Source: Sporosarcina sp. FSL W8-0480
Lineage (GTDB): Bacteria > Bacillota > Bacilli > Bacillales_A > Planococcaceae
Direction: 5' to 3'
Assembly (NCBI RefSeq): GCF_037963765.1
Contig: NZ_CP150166.1
Span: forward strand, 1,371,501-1,435,500
Length of the DNA stretch: 64,000 bases
Part shown: positions 51,511-59,840 of the stretch, piece after piece
Layout: every line of letters begins with the position of its first letter
Position numbering within the stretch: the stretch's first letter is position 1
The notes under the pieces: generated by a model
What the model saw: the letters and a program-made list of their open reading frames with translations, nothing else
The model's database searches: none
Told to the model about the DNA's origin: nothing
Position numbers and translations under genes: made by a program

Positions 51511-51520
51511 ATGGATTTTG

Positions 51521-51552
51521 GGTATTAGGTTCTCAGTGAAATTCAAAACTCA
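51521..51552. repeat. Half copy of family A repeat (A9)
   Basis: GGTATTAGGTTCTCAGTGAAATTC is the left half only; the right arm is missing. Confidence 0.5.
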
Positions 51553-51595
51553 AAGAGCTCTTAGATGGAGTATTATATCCCTTTAGCTCAAAAAA

Positions 51596-51629
51596 GACGC
51601 CCCATTTGATGATAAACGGGGCGTCTTTT
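51596..51629. terminator. Bidirectional terminator
   Basis: GACGCCCC / GGGGCGTC stem, TTTT on the plus side and TTTTTTG on the minus side. Confidence 0.85.
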
Positions 51630-51751
51630 CAGTAATGACGTTGCTGATGTTCGTGATGGCCGTGGTAATGACTTTGACAAGCTAAGAATCCGTTAATATC
51701 TTGGATTGTGTAAATGTGTATTGTTTTAAGGTTTAACAACCTAATACCTTT

Positions 51752-52222
51752 TTATCTCTTTACAACATATGTCGAGACGATGTAATCATGCAACGCTTGC
51801 TTCTTCGGAGTGAACCCGGCAATAATATAGCCGATATTAAGGAACAGTCCGGACAGATAATAGCTAAAAAATCTGCCGAAGGAACGTCCTTTGCTGATTG
51901 GTTCCCCAAAGCGGTCGACAACCTTTATACCGACCATCATTTTTCCAAGAGTCCCTTGTGATGGCCCGCTAGTAAGAAGGACGAAATACAATAAGACGCC
52001 AACCAAGTAGGCTAAGTATACAATCAAAGCCGTAAGAGATGCCTCTTCAGCGGAGTCAAGCATGCTGAGCGATCCGGTGAAAATAAGCGAAAGTATCATA
52101 AGCGGAATTACCAACACAACACCGTCAATAATAGCCGCTCCAAATCGGATCCAGAATCCGGCATATTCAACATAATCGAGAGTATTATCGTATGTTGTCG
52201 TTGTTTCATTTTCGTAATTAAT
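51752..52222 (-). CDS. RDD-family membrane protein with apparent ATT start
   Basis: 156 aa if read from ATT 52222. The family N-terminus EYAGFWIRFGAAIIDGVVL lies upstream of the first ATG/GTG/TTG (GTG 52117), so a short version would lose the RDD motif and half of TM1. The only upstream stop is a TAG seven codons before; GGGGG sits eight bases before ATT 52222. Three transmembrane segments, TLGKMMVGIKVVD and a C-terminal FTPKKQALHDYIVSTYVV are typical. Either an AUU start is used or the start codon has mutated. Confidence 0.7.
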   Translation of the reverse strand: MNYENETTTTYDNTLDYVEYAGFWIRFGAAIIDGVVLVIPLMILSLIFTGSLSMLDSAEEASLTALIVYLAYLVGVLLYFVLLTSGPSQGTLGKMMVGIKVVDRFGEPISKGRSFGRFFSYYLSGLFLNIGYIIAGFTPKKQALHDYIVSTYVVKR

Positions 52223-52286
52223 AAGATTTACCCCCTAACAAAATATGGTATATGTGATTACTAATATTATAGCAGATGCTATCATG

Positions 52287-52925
52287 TTATCGGACCCTTT
52301 GTTTTCTCATCCATTGCGTAGCGACCCACTTTTCACCAGTGATCACCGGTGCTCCGCCATGCAACGTTAACTCGTTTAATGTTTGGTCGGTATAGAAGTA
52401 TTCGAAGTAGACCGCCATCCCTTTTTTAGGGGAAACTGAGAAATTCAGTTTAGGGAAGAACGTTTCTCCGCCTTCTTCCACATCGTTTAAGTACATAACA
52501 AGCGTACTAATTCTATTATTATTTGCTGCTTTACTAGTAGATGAAAAGAAATCATAATGTGCTTTGTACTGTTGACCAGGTATATATTGAAGGATCTGAA
52601 GACCTTCTGCGTGTTCAATCGGTATATTCATAATGGATGAGACCCTGTTTTCGATTCGTACAACAATTTCATTTTCACTTTCTTCGATGAACGCACCACT
52701 GCTTGTTCGTAGTTCATTAACTTCGCGAGTCTCTCCGATCTTTGAACGATGCATTCTGTCCTTGGATAATTTGATCAGCTCATCACACTCTTCATCACTC
52801 AATACATTTCCTAAAACAACAACTAATGGTTCCTCAAGTCTAACAATGATGTCAATCTCTCTATCCGTAATAAGTTTGCTTCCTATACAGTTGAATATCG
52901 TTTGTTCTTTAATGTCCGTTATCAA
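52287..52925 (-). CDS. Prolyl 4-hydroxylase-like 2OG-Fe(II) oxygenase
   Basis: About 212 aa from TTG 52925, placed seven bases after GAGGTG; an upstream ATG has no ribosome site. The C-terminal P4Hc domain has the iron ligands in AHYDFF (His-x-Asp) and LTLHGGAPV (His), and the 2-oxoglutarate-binding lysine/arginine region ITGEKWVATQWMR. The motif RTSSGAFI is also family-typical. Bacterial members hydroxylate proline in proteins such as elongation factor Tu; the substrate here is unknown. Confidence 0.85.
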   Translation of the reverse strand: MITDIKEQTIFNCIGSKLITDREIDIIVRLEEPLVVVLGNVLSDEECDELIKLSKDRMHRSKIGETREVNELRTSSGAFIEESENEIVVRIENRVSSIMNIPIEHAEGLQILQYIPGQQYKAHYDFFSSTSKAANNNRISTLVMYLNDVEEGGETFFPKLNFSVSPKKGMAVYFEYFYTDQTLNELTLHGGAPVITGEKWVATQWMRKQRVR

Positions 52926-53184
52926 CTTCAAACACCTCATAAGCTCTCTAAATTTCAAAACAAATACGTTTCTGGGTAATGAGATTACGTTATAACGGTC
53001 TTCTTGTAGGGTTCACACTTCCTTTTGGAATTAAATTCAAGTTATTTTACCATATTATTTTATTTGCCGTAAATTGTTTTTTTGGTGACTACTTTGAAAA
53101 AGCGAAATATAGAAAAGAAGCATGAATCTCCAATTCGGAAATTCATGCACTTAATTCAAGTTATTCCGGAACTTAATACTTCCA

Positions 53185-53313
53185 CTACTTCACTTTCAAA
53201 GAAACAAGCGCATTATGAATGGCCTCGAGTTTCGTTTCAAGCCGGTGCAAGAGATAAAAAGATACGAAAATCGGAAACCCGATTTGCTGTATGAAAGTTA
53301 GCCATTGCTCCAT
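53185..53313 (-). CDS. yvrJ: YvrJ family protein
   Basis: 42 aa: MEQWLTFIQQIGFPIFVSFY, then LLHRLETKLEAIHNAL. One transmembrane helix near the N-terminus followed by an amphipathic helix, matching the YvrJ family. GGAGG precedes the ATG on the minus strand. It lies downstream of the DUF2922 and DUF1659 genes, a trio that recurs in Bacillales. A plus-strand open frame over the same bases is a shadow. Function unknown. Confidence 0.85.
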   Translation of the reverse strand: MEQWLTFIQQIGFPIFVSFYLLHRLETKLEAIHNALVSLKVK

Positions 53314-53350
53314 TCTGAAAAACCTCCTCCATTTTTAATGTAATGAAAAA

Positions 53351-53373
53351 GCTCCCCAGCCAAGCTGGAGAGC
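53351..53373 (-). terminator. Hairpin after the DUF2922 gene
   Basis: GCTCTCCAGC / GCTGGGGAGC stem followed by TTTTTC on the minus strand. It would reduce read-through into yvrJ, giving differential expression. Confidence 0.65.
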
Positions 53374-53382
53374 CCGTTTTTA

Positions 53383-53601
53383 TTACACTTTTACAAGTTC
53401 ATCAACAGTACGCTCGATAATCCGAGCATTTCTTACGGTCGCAAGAAAAGATCCATCGACTTCAAACACTTGTGAATCGATAATTTCCTGCATGGCTGCT
53501 TCGACTTCTTCTGGTGTCAAATCAGCCCGTGGCTCGTCCACTGTTAGGGATGTATGTTTTCCCGCAGCAGTCGTGAAGTTCAATTGTAACGTTTTTGCCA
53601 T
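53383..53601 (-). CDS. DUF2922 family protein
   Basis: 72 aa. MAKTLQLNFTTAAGKHTSLTV, then DEPRADLTPEEVEAAMQEII and FLATVRNARIIERTVDELV: a small alpha/beta protein matching DUF2922. AAAGGGGAG precedes the ATG. Together with DUF1659 and YvrJ it forms a conserved cluster of unknown role. Confidence 0.88.
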   Translation of the reverse strand: MAKTLQLNFTTAAGKHTSLTVDEPRADLTPEEVEAAMQEIIDSQVFEVDGSFLATVRNARIIERTVDELVKV

Positions 53602-53627
53602 TCCTCATCTCCCCTTTCGAATTAGTA

Positions 53628-53846
53628 TTAGTTCATAAGTTCTGCTGTTTCTACTCGTTCTGCTCCGATTAATGGATACTCGGAGAGCTGTGCCAATTGT
53701 GTCAGGGCGATGTATAGGCTGTCAGCCGTCACCCCTTCTGCGATGCCGCGGTAGGACTTCGTTTTCTTGATCAATTTCCCATCATGCGTAATCCCGCCAT
53801 CGAAGTACACCTTTCCAACTGCATTTCTGAATTCGATCGATGCCAT
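53628..53846 (-). CDS. DUF1659 family protein
   Basis: 72 aa. SIEFRNAVGKVYFDGGI, KTKSYRGIAEGVTADSLY and ALTQLAQLSEYPLIGAERVETAEL match DUF1659. GAAAGGAGGGG precedes the ATG. It is the first gene of the DUF1659-DUF2922-yvrJ cluster. Confidence 0.88.
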   Translation of the reverse strand: MASIEFRNAVGKVYFDGGITHDGKLIKKTKSYRGIAEGVTADSLYIALTQLAQLSEYPLIGAERVETAELMN

Positions 53847-54016
53847 CTGCTTTCCCCTCCTTTCACATACTATATAGACTCGAAAAGGTGAAAAGGATAC
53901 TTTCTAAGTGAAATTATTTGAAATACTTCAAATTATAGTCGTATAACTGAACTGAAAAATTGATTCCTTTCTATTGGAAGGGTAATGTTAGAAATATAGA
54001 ATAGGGAGGGATTTGG

Positions 54017-54823
54017 ATGAAGTATATTACGTTAAATAATGCTGTTGAAATTCCGATCGTCGGTTGTGGTACAAATACTTATGGTAAAGTGGGGAACCAA
54101 TACTCGGGGGCTTTAAGAGGGGACACTCAAGAAATCGACTGGGCAATTGAAAACGGCTACCGTCATTTTGACTCTGCTCAACTTTATAATAATGAAGAAG
54201 TCGTTGGTAATGGGTTGAAAAAATCCAATCTACCCCGTGAAGATTTCTTTATCACTACGAAACTGAATACATTTCAAGGGTTCGCTGGTGCAGATTGGGC
54301 CCATGCCGAAATTGAAAAAAGTTTAGAGAAATTGCAAACGGACTATATCGATTTATTCCTTATCCATAAGCCATGGGATCATGATGCTGAAATTTTGGAG
54401 GCATGGAGTATCCTTGAAGACTACTATAACCGCGGTGTGTTTAAGTCGATAGGTGTGTCTAACTTTGAAAAAGACCATCTTGATTTACTTCTTGAAAATG
54501 GCGACATTAAACCGGCTGCTAATCAAATTAAATCTCAAGTCGGAAACTGGAATGATGAATTAATTGCTTATAATGAAAAAAATGGTATTGCAACTGTAGC
54601 ATGGTCTCCATTACGCGGTATCGATGAAAATGCAAAGCAGGTGTTAGAGGAAATCGGTAACCAATACGGGAAAACTTACGCACAAGTCGTTCTACGATAT
54701 CAATTTGAACGCGATGTCATCGTCATTCCAAAGTCTCACAACAAAGATCGCCAAGCAGAAAGCCTGAACATTTTTGACTTTGAACTATCGGCAAACGAAC
54801 GTGAACGCATTGCTGCACTGTAA
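54017..54823 (+). CDS. Aldo/keto reductase
   Basis: 268 aa, a TIM-barrel NADPH-dependent oxidoreductase. The catalytic tetrad is visible: Asp in GYRHFDSAQLY (with the Tyr), Lys in FFITTKLNT, His in DLFLIHKPW. The cofactor-binding end is VIVIPKSHNKDRQAESLNIFDF. It is a stand-alone gene with GGGAGGG before the ATG and a strong terminator after it. Substrate undetermined. Confidence 0.92.
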   Translation: MKYITLNNAVEIPIVGCGTNTYGKVGNQYSGALRGDTQEIDWAIENGYRHFDSAQLYNNEEVVGNGLKKSNLPREDFFITTKLNTFQGFAGADWAHAEIEKSLEKLQTDYIDLFLIHKPWDHDAEILEAWSILEDYYNRGVFKSIGVSNFEKDHLDLLLENGDIKPAANQIKSQVGNWNDELIAYNEKNGIATVAWSPLRGIDENAKQVLEEIGNQYGKTYAQVVLRYQFERDVIVIPKSHNKDRQAESLNIFDFELSANERERIAAL

Positions 54824-54850
54824 TTGAATTGCAGGTATAAGACAAAAAAT

Positions 54851-54897
54851 AATCCATCCCTGAGTTAATGCCTCAAGGATGGATTGTTTTTTATTTT
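54851..54897 (+). terminator. Terminator (CCATCC-type stem)
   Basis: AATCCATCCCTGAG / CTCAAGGATGGATT with one mismatch, then GTTTTTTATTTT. The stem sequence recurs in three other hairpins of the window. Confidence 0.85.
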
Positions 54898-55054
54898 AAT
54901 CAAATTTTCAAGGTGCCGTGCACGTATCTTTACTATCCATTTTATTTCCCTTTGATTTCATCATTAAATACATATAAAATAAAGTTCTGTACTTCTTAAA
55001 TTGCAGAATGAGATGAACCGTTATCACTAATAAATGATGTAGTGGAGGCCGATT

Positions 55055-55318
55055 ATGAATTATAGAATCATCAACAAGCAAGTATATGAACAAGCACAAG
55101 TGCGTTCGGTTTCAGATGTACCGTTTACAGAAGAAGAACGTCAAAACGGCATGAAATTAGCGGTTTCCAAGGAAGATAATACGTTGGGGTTGTATTTGGT
55201 TGAGAGAGATGGCCAAAAGAAATTTGAAGTTCGTTGGGATGATTCACAGGAATTTTTCACAGGCTGGTATTCCGCGTGGGAAAATTTCACTTGGTGCCTA
55301 AATATCGCAGGCAACTGA
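55055..55318 (+). CDS. Hypothetical 87-aa protein
   Basis: Soluble protein with a charged N-terminal half (RIINKQVYEQAQVRSV) and an aromatic C-terminus (EFFTGWYSAWENFTWCLN). GTGGAGG precedes the ATG. No family recognised. Confidence 0.6.
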   Translation: MNYRIINKQVYEQAQVRSVSDVPFTEEERQNGMKLAVSKEDNTLGLYLVERDGQKKFEVRWDDSQEFFTGWYSAWENFTWCLNIAGN

Positions 55319-55479
55319 GTGATTGCTTAAAAATTGTTTGCAGTTAATTTTAGGATATAAAGTACAACATCACCCCGACGACCTAAAAGTTTGTCATAAA
55401 CATGTCAAAATATGAGGGGAATTGGCGAAGGAATTGCTCCTTAATTGTCGAAGTAGTAACTATGAATGGAGTGAGATAT

Positions 55480-55926
55480 ATGACACTAACTTATAAACAA
55501 ATAATTGTCGCAGTTGATGGTTCAAAAGAGTCGGAATGGGCTTTCAAAAAGGCAGTGGCCGTTGCCGAACGGAATGATGCCGCGTTGAATTTAGTCTATA
55601 TTGTCGATACACGATCACATTCTTCTGTTGAGTCGTTTGACCGTTCTGCAGCTGAAAGCGCTCATAAATACGCAGTAGAAATGTTGAACAACTACAAAGC
55701 GGAAGCAGTTAAAGCTAATGTGCAAAGCGTCAATGTAATTGTCGAGTACGGCTCACCAAAAGCAATGATTGCAAAAGACCTCCCGAACAAGCTGAACGCA
55801 GATCTAATCATCTGTGGTGCGACGGGTTTGAATGCAGTTGAACGTTTTGTAATGGGCAGTGTCTCTGAAAACATTGTACGCAACGCAAAATGTGATGTAC
55901 TTGTCATCCGTAAACCCGAACAATAA
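55480..55926 (+). CDS. Universal stress protein, UspA family
   Basis: 148 aa from ATG 55480 (MTLTYKQIIVAVDGS) after GGAGTGAG; the longer frame is not supported. ATP-binding UspA signatures: IIVAVDGSKESEWAF at the start and the late motif ICGATGLNAVERFVMGSVSENIV, followed by CDVLVIRKP. It is expected to be a cytoplasmic dimer induced by starvation or stress. Confidence 0.93.
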   Translation: MTLTYKQIIVAVDGSKESEWAFKKAVAVAERNDAALNLVYIVDTRSHSSVESFDRSAAESAHKYAVEMLNNYKAEAVKANVQSVNVIVEYGSPKAMIAKDLPNKLNADLIICGATGLNAVERFVMGSVSENIVRNAKCDVLVIRKPEQ

Positions 55927-55947
55927 GGGAAAATAATTAAGAATTAA

Positions 55948-55989
55948 GCCATCTGATCGATTTTGAAAGATTCGTGTAGATGGCTTTTT
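55948..55989 (+). terminator. Terminator of the UspA gene
   Basis: GCCATCT / AGATGGC stem followed by TTTTTAT. Confidence 0.75.
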
Positions 55990-56011
55990 ATCATGAGCAC
56001 CGCCATGCCAA

Positions 56012-56056
56012 TAAAAACGAGGAGCCTAAAAGTTGATAGGTTCCTCGTTTTTTTTA
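56012..56056. terminator. Bidirectional terminator
   Basis: ACGAGGAGCCT / AGGTTCCTCGT stem with one mismatch, T8 on the plus side and a T-run on the minus side. Confidence 0.8.
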
Positions 56057-56278
56057 TTAGGGCAATCGCTTAAGATAAGTTTTCGTGCCATTATAGTTTA
56101 TCCACTTTACCATCTCTCTCTCGACAGCCCTATTTTGCCATTCGAACCAAACCTCTGAACATTCACTACAATGACTTTCGACTCCGCTATTATGATGTGA
56201 ATCTTTTTGAGTGAAAGAAGTGATCTTGCGACAGATATAGCAATATACTTTTTTATCTTCATAATATCTACTGACCAT
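56057..56278 (-). CDS. Small zinc-ribbon-like hypothetical protein
   Basis: 73 aa with two CxxC pairs (YCYICRK near residue 14 and HCSECSEVWF near 38), which should bind one zinc ion. The rest is charged. The ribosome site before ATG 56278 is GAGGAGCTGATACTC, slightly long. A bidirectional terminator follows the stop. No family recognised. Confidence 0.55.
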   Translation of the reverse strand: MVSRYYEDKKVYCYICRKITSFTQKDSHHNSGVESHCSECSEVWFEWQNRAVEREMVKWINYNGTKTYLKRLP

Positions 56279-56340
56279 GAGTATCAGCTCCTCAACTTTC
56301 TACTCATTATTGCCAACCTCGATACTATTAAGACATCAAA

Positions 56341-56382
56341 AATAATCCATCCTTGAGTATTGCTCGATAAGGATGGATTATT
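56341..56382. terminator. Orphan CCATCC-type hairpin
   Basis: Perfect 14-bp arms AATAATCCATCCTT / AAGGATGGATTATT. It has the same core as hairpins at 36092, 44187 and 54851, but no gene ends directly before it. Confidence 0.55.
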
Positions 56383-56419
56383 GTTATGGTTTATACATTA
56401 AGCGTTTAATATATATTGG

Positions 56420-56460
56420 GACCCGGGTGCTGTGTTTCCGCACATCACCCGGTCTTTTCT
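56420..56460 (+). terminator. Second orphan hairpin
   Basis: GACCCGGGTG / CACCCGGTC with a bulge, followed by TTTTCT. With the hairpin at 56341 it copies the order of structures after the Hol_Tox genes, so it may be the remnant of a third toxin module. Confidence 0.45.
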
Positions 56461-56661
56461 GAAGTACAAGTTTCAGAAAAGTCTTATATATAATTTATCA
56501 TACTATTCAATTAAACTTCAATGAGTCTTTCTATGGGATTTCTCGAGTGAGGCGGTGGGTAGTAGGATGTGTTCAGTGGGGCACGTGAAGGGACCTATGG
56601 AAAACATCTTTTTTTGGACAGCGTGTAATTCTGCTTCCAAGAAAGGATGTTTTCTAAATTT

Positions 56662-56689
56662 TGAAACCTTGTGGACCATTGGACTCGTC
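56662..56689 (+). promoter_or_regulatory. Candidate ECF-type promoter of the sigma gene
   Basis: TGAAAC and CGTC (followed by TAA) separated by 18 bases, close to the SigW/SigX-class promoter pattern (usual spacing 16-17). It lies 41 bases before the sigma factor start and would allow autoregulation. Confidence 0.45.
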
Positions 56690-56729
56690 TAAGAGGTGAG
56701 TATGTTTTTTAAGGTGGTGGGAGTGGGGA

Positions 56730-57269
56730 ATGTTAAATCTTTCTGAGGAAGAAATTTGGCTTTCAGGTTTGATGGATGAATTTGGCGAACGCCTGACGAA
56801 GCTGTCTTTCAGCTATTTGAAAGATTGGGGGAAAGCGCAGGAAGTTGTACAAGATGTCTTTTTCACCTGTTATAAGAAGCGACATCAAGTACTTGAATTG
56901 GATTCCATTGGGTCGTGGCTATATAGGGTCACTGTGAATCGATGTAAAGACGTATTAAGGACTTCGTGGTTCAAGAAAGTAATCGTAAACAATGAGGTAT
57001 TTCATTATCAAAAAACAAATCAGCCATCGCCTGAAGATGCATCTATCACAAAAAGCGATAATGAAAGACTGGTAGAACTTGTCCTTGCCTTACCGGTTAA
57101 ATACAAAGAAGTTATTTTGCTCTTTTATTATGATGACCTGTCCATTGAGGAGATCAGTTATGTGTTGAAAGCCAATCCAAATACAGTCAAAACCCGTTTG
57201 AAAAGAGGGCGGGAATCATTAATGAAGAACGTGGAAAGGAATGATTTTCTTGAAAGATCCTACGAATGA
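56730..57269 (+). CDS. ECF-type RNA polymerase sigma factor
   Basis: 179 aa with region 2 (KLSFSYLKDWGKAQEVVQDVFF, then SIGSWLYRVTVNRCKD) and region 4 (LPVKYKEVILLFYYDDLSIEEI, then NTVKTRLKRGRESL). No region 1 or 3, as usual for ECF factors. It overlaps the next gene by 29 bases, and the next product has the layout of a membrane anti-sigma factor. A candidate autoregulated promoter lies upstream. Confidence 0.9.
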   Translation: MLNLSEEEIWLSGLMDEFGERLTKLSFSYLKDWGKAQEVVQDVFFTCYKKRHQVLELDSIGSWLYRVTVNRCKDVLRTSWFKKVIVNNEVFHYQKTNQPSPEDASITKSDNERLVELVLALPVKYKEVILLFYYDDLSIEEISYVLKANPNTVKTRLKRGRESLMKNVERNDFLERSYE

Positions 57270-58443
57270 GATTAAAAAGTCATTAGATGCGACTGTCTTC
57301 AAAAATTCGCAGTTCACGGCAAAAAATAAGGTTGCTGTCCTTCAAAAAATCCGTCAGCCGAAGAAAATCTATCTCCTACCTACATTCGTTGGTGGTTTGC
57401 TCATAATGGTATTGGCATCGGCGGGTGTTTATTTTGCGTCAGAAAGGCTAAGTAGCGAAAGTCCGATTGCCTCTGAACCAACTAGTCCTAAACCTGCGGA
57501 AATTCCACAAAATAATGGGCAAGGCGGTACGCAAACTACCCCTGTATATGCAGCGAAGAATGAAAATGAGATATCCATGTTGGATGGCGAAACGGCGTAT
57601 GAGATGGCCGTGGATGCACTGACGGATTATTACAAAGCAATCTGGAACGGCACGGATATTGACTTGGATCAGTATATCGGGAACGAGAACCTTAAAGAAT
57701 ATTTGCAAACGAAAGTCCAATCGGAATTTAAGAAGTACGGCACCTTGGATAGCAAGGTGAAGCAACTTGATATCGGCGATTGGGAAGTAGAATTTTCGGA
57801 AGATGAAAAAGGAGGCTATCTGTATGTGGCAGTCTCTGTCGCAATCCAAAAGCATCATGGAGGTGGATATGGAGAGGGAACTGAATTTTTCATACGGAAT
57901 ATTGATGGCAAGCTAACCATTGTGGATTGGTACACGGGTGGGAAAGATACGTATGATTACCTAATACGCGGGTATCAGCAAAAAATTGATGATCCTGACA
58001 TCTGGAGTAACAGCGAATGGGTTAAAAAGTTTAAAGGCGTCACAGGTCTCTATGATTTTGAACAAAAGGTTTATGATCGATTCAAGATTAATCGAGACGA
58101 GAAAGAGTTAAGGGGCTTGGACCCAATCAGCATTGCAAAAATGTATGTGTACGCCAGTTATCACCAAGATTTTGAAACGGAGTATGCACTTTACACGGAT
58201 AGGGAAGGGCATATTCAGTGGAGTAAGGAAGAGGATGAAGAAATCCCTTTGGCTCACCGCGGAACACCAGAACAGACACTGCAAACATTTCGTAATATCG
58301 AAAAGGGCTCATTTGTCCAAACGAGTGAATATGAAGGATATATTGAGTTTTATCCAAATGGTGATCAAGGTGAAAAATCCGGTTTCTCAATGATTAAAGA
58401 CGAAGATGGAATCTGGCAAGTAGCGTTTTTACCGATTCAGTAA
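57241..58443 (+). CDS. Membrane-anchored anti-sigma factor-like protein
   Basis: 400 aa. A cytoplasmic N-terminus of ~45 residues (DPTNEIKKSLDATVFKNSQF, KIRQPKK), one transmembrane segment (IYLLPTFVGGLLIMVLASAGVYF), a Ser/Pro linker, and an extracytoplasmic domain of ~300 residues with two similar halves. This matches anti-sigma proteins encoded after ECF sigma genes. The start overlaps the sigma gene. The stop is followed three bases later by repeat B4. Confidence 0.75.
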   Translation: MIFLKDPTNEIKKSLDATVFKNSQFTAKNKVAVLQKIRQPKKIYLLPTFVGGLLIMVLASAGVYFASERLSSESPIASEPTSPKPAEIPQNNGQGGTQTTPVYAAKNENEISMLDGETAYEMAVDALTDYYKAIWNGTDIDLDQYIGNENLKEYLQTKVQSEFKKYGTLDSKVKQLDIGDWEVEFSEDEKGGYLYVAVSVAIQKHHGGGYGEGTEFFIRNIDGKLTIVDWYTGGKDTYDYLIRGYQQKIDDPDIWSNSEWVKKFKGVTGLYDFEQKVYDRFKINRDEKELRGLDPISIAKMYVYASYHQDFETEYALYTDREGHIQWSKEEDEEIPLAHRGTPEQTLQTFRNIEKGSFVQTSEYEGYIEFYPNGDQGEKSGFSMIKDEDGIWQVAFLPIQ

Positions 58444-58446
58444 ATA

Positions 58447-58584
58447 AGGTACCTGTGCAGCAATCTATTCTGACTATTCACTACAATTGTATAAATACTC
58501 AAACAGATTGTTGTTGCGAAGGCAATCATTGAATATTTATGCAAATTGGTTGAATTATCATGAATGTTTGTTGCACAGGTACCT
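58447..58584 (+). repeat. 138-bp palindromic repeat, family B (copy B4)
   Basis: AGGTACCTGTGCAGCAATCTATTC... to ...GTTTGTTGCACAGGTACCT, same orientation as B1-B3 and 45 kb away. The outer 30 bases and the 3' half (AAATTGGTTGAATTATCATG) are well conserved; the middle differs. Confidence 0.88.
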
Positions 58585-58711
58585 TTACAATTCCTTTACA
58601 ATATTGACACTGTATGGATAAAGTATTAAAGTACTTTGCATAACATATTATTAACGGTTAATCTATATATTGTTATATTAAAGGTGGAACCGTGGAAAAG
58701 GGGGAGTATGT

Positions 58712-59758
58712 ATGGATAATGATCGAAATGTTTTTGATGTAACGATAATCGGTGGGGGGCCGGTAGGATTATTTACTGCGTTCTATGCGGGCATGAGAAA
58801 AATGTCTGTGAACATTATTGAAAGTCTGCCGCAACTTGGTGGACAGCTCACGGCTTTGTATCCCGAAAAGTATATTTACGATATAGCTGGATTTCCGAAA
58901 ATCAGTGGCCAGGAGCTGATCGACAATCTGTTGGATCAGATGGCACAATTCGAACCTACAATCACTTTAGGGCAAGATGTCCGGCAAGTGGAGAAAATGG
59001 AAGATGGTGTTTTTAAACTGACGACGAATCGCGAAATCCATTTCTCAAAGGCGATTATCATTACAGCGGGCAATGGCGCCTTTCAGCCGAAAAAAATCGA
59101 AATTGAAAATGCGGAGAAATATGAAGGGAAGAACTTGCATTATTTCATAAAAGATTTAAACCGCTTTGCAGGTAGGAATGTGCAAATTTTCGGAGGGGGA
59201 GACTCGGCGGTTGACTGGTCGTTAATGCTTGAACCAATAGCCAAGAAAGTGACACTTATTCACAGAAGGGATAAATTCCGTGCTCACGAAGCGAGTGTGG
59301 AAAAGGTGATGAATTCATCTGTTGAGGTCAAAACTCCGTTCATACCAATTAAATTTATCGGTGAGGATCAGATAGAGCAAGTTGTACTTGGAAAAGTGAA
59401 GGGCGATCAGGAAGAAGTCATCGATGTGGATGATGTTATCGTAAATTATGGATTCGTTTCCTCCCTTGGTTCGATTAGCGAGTGGGGGCTTCGCATAGTG
59501 AAAAATAGCATTGTCGTCAATTCCAAAATGGAAACGTCCATTGAAGGAATCTATGCAGCAGGTGATATATGCACATATGAAGGAAAGGTGAAGCTGATTG
59601 CTAGTGGGTTTGGCGAGGCTACGACAGCAGTCAGTAATGCGAAGGTATATGTCGATCCGACAGCGAAAGTGCAAACGATTCACAGTACGACACTTATGGA
59701 ACAAGCAGAGAATAAGAAAGCGAAAGTTAAACATGAAAACAGTGGATTATCTTCATAG
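58712..59758 (+). CDS. Ferredoxin--NADP reductase (thioredoxin reductase-like, YumC type)
   Basis: 348-aa flavoprotein. FAD-binding [16 protein letters not shown] at the N-terminus, [22 protein letters not shown], the NADPH-binding loop [11 protein letters not shown] with [10 protein letters not shown], and the C-terminal FAD site [12 protein letters not shown]. The thioredoxin reductase CxxC is absent, as expected for FNR. It transfers electrons between NADPH and ferredoxin or flavodoxin. It lies directly before the paa operon, which has no paaE, and might supply electrons to PaaABC. AAGGGGGAG precedes the ATG. Confidence 0.88.
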   Translation: MDNDRNVFDVTIIGGGPVGLFTAFYAGMRKMSVNIIESLPQLGGQLTALYPEKYIYDIAGFPKISGQELIDNLLDQMAQFEPTITLGQDVRQVEKMEDGVFKLTTNREIHFSKAIIITAGNGAFQPKKIEIENAEKYEGKNLHYFIKDLNRFAGRNVQIFGGGDSAVDWSLMLEPIAKKVTLIHRRDKFRAHEASVEKVMNSSVEVKTPFIPIKFIGEDQIEQVVLGKVKGDQEEVIDVDDVIVNYGFVSSLGSISEWGLRIVKNSIVVNSKMETSIEGIYAAGDICTYEGKVKLIASGFGEATTAVSNAKVYVDPTAKVQTIHSTTLMEQAENKKAKVKHENSGLSS

Positions 59759-59800
59759 TCTACAAAGCATAAAATAGAATTTCAATTTATTAGAATACAT

Positions 59801-59829
59801 TTGCATTTCACAAGGTTTTGGACTATACT
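59801..59829 (+). promoter_or_regulatory. Sigma-A-type promoter of the paa operon
   Basis: TTGCAT (59801-59806), a 17-bp spacer, TATACT (59824-59829). Transcription would start near 59836, about 85 bases before paaA. Confidence 0.6.
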
Positions 59830-59840
59830 GATTTCAAATA

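Noticed and set aside
53082-53294. 70-aa plus-strand frame
   Set aside because: Shadow of the yvrJ gene on the minus strand, which has a family match and ribosome site.
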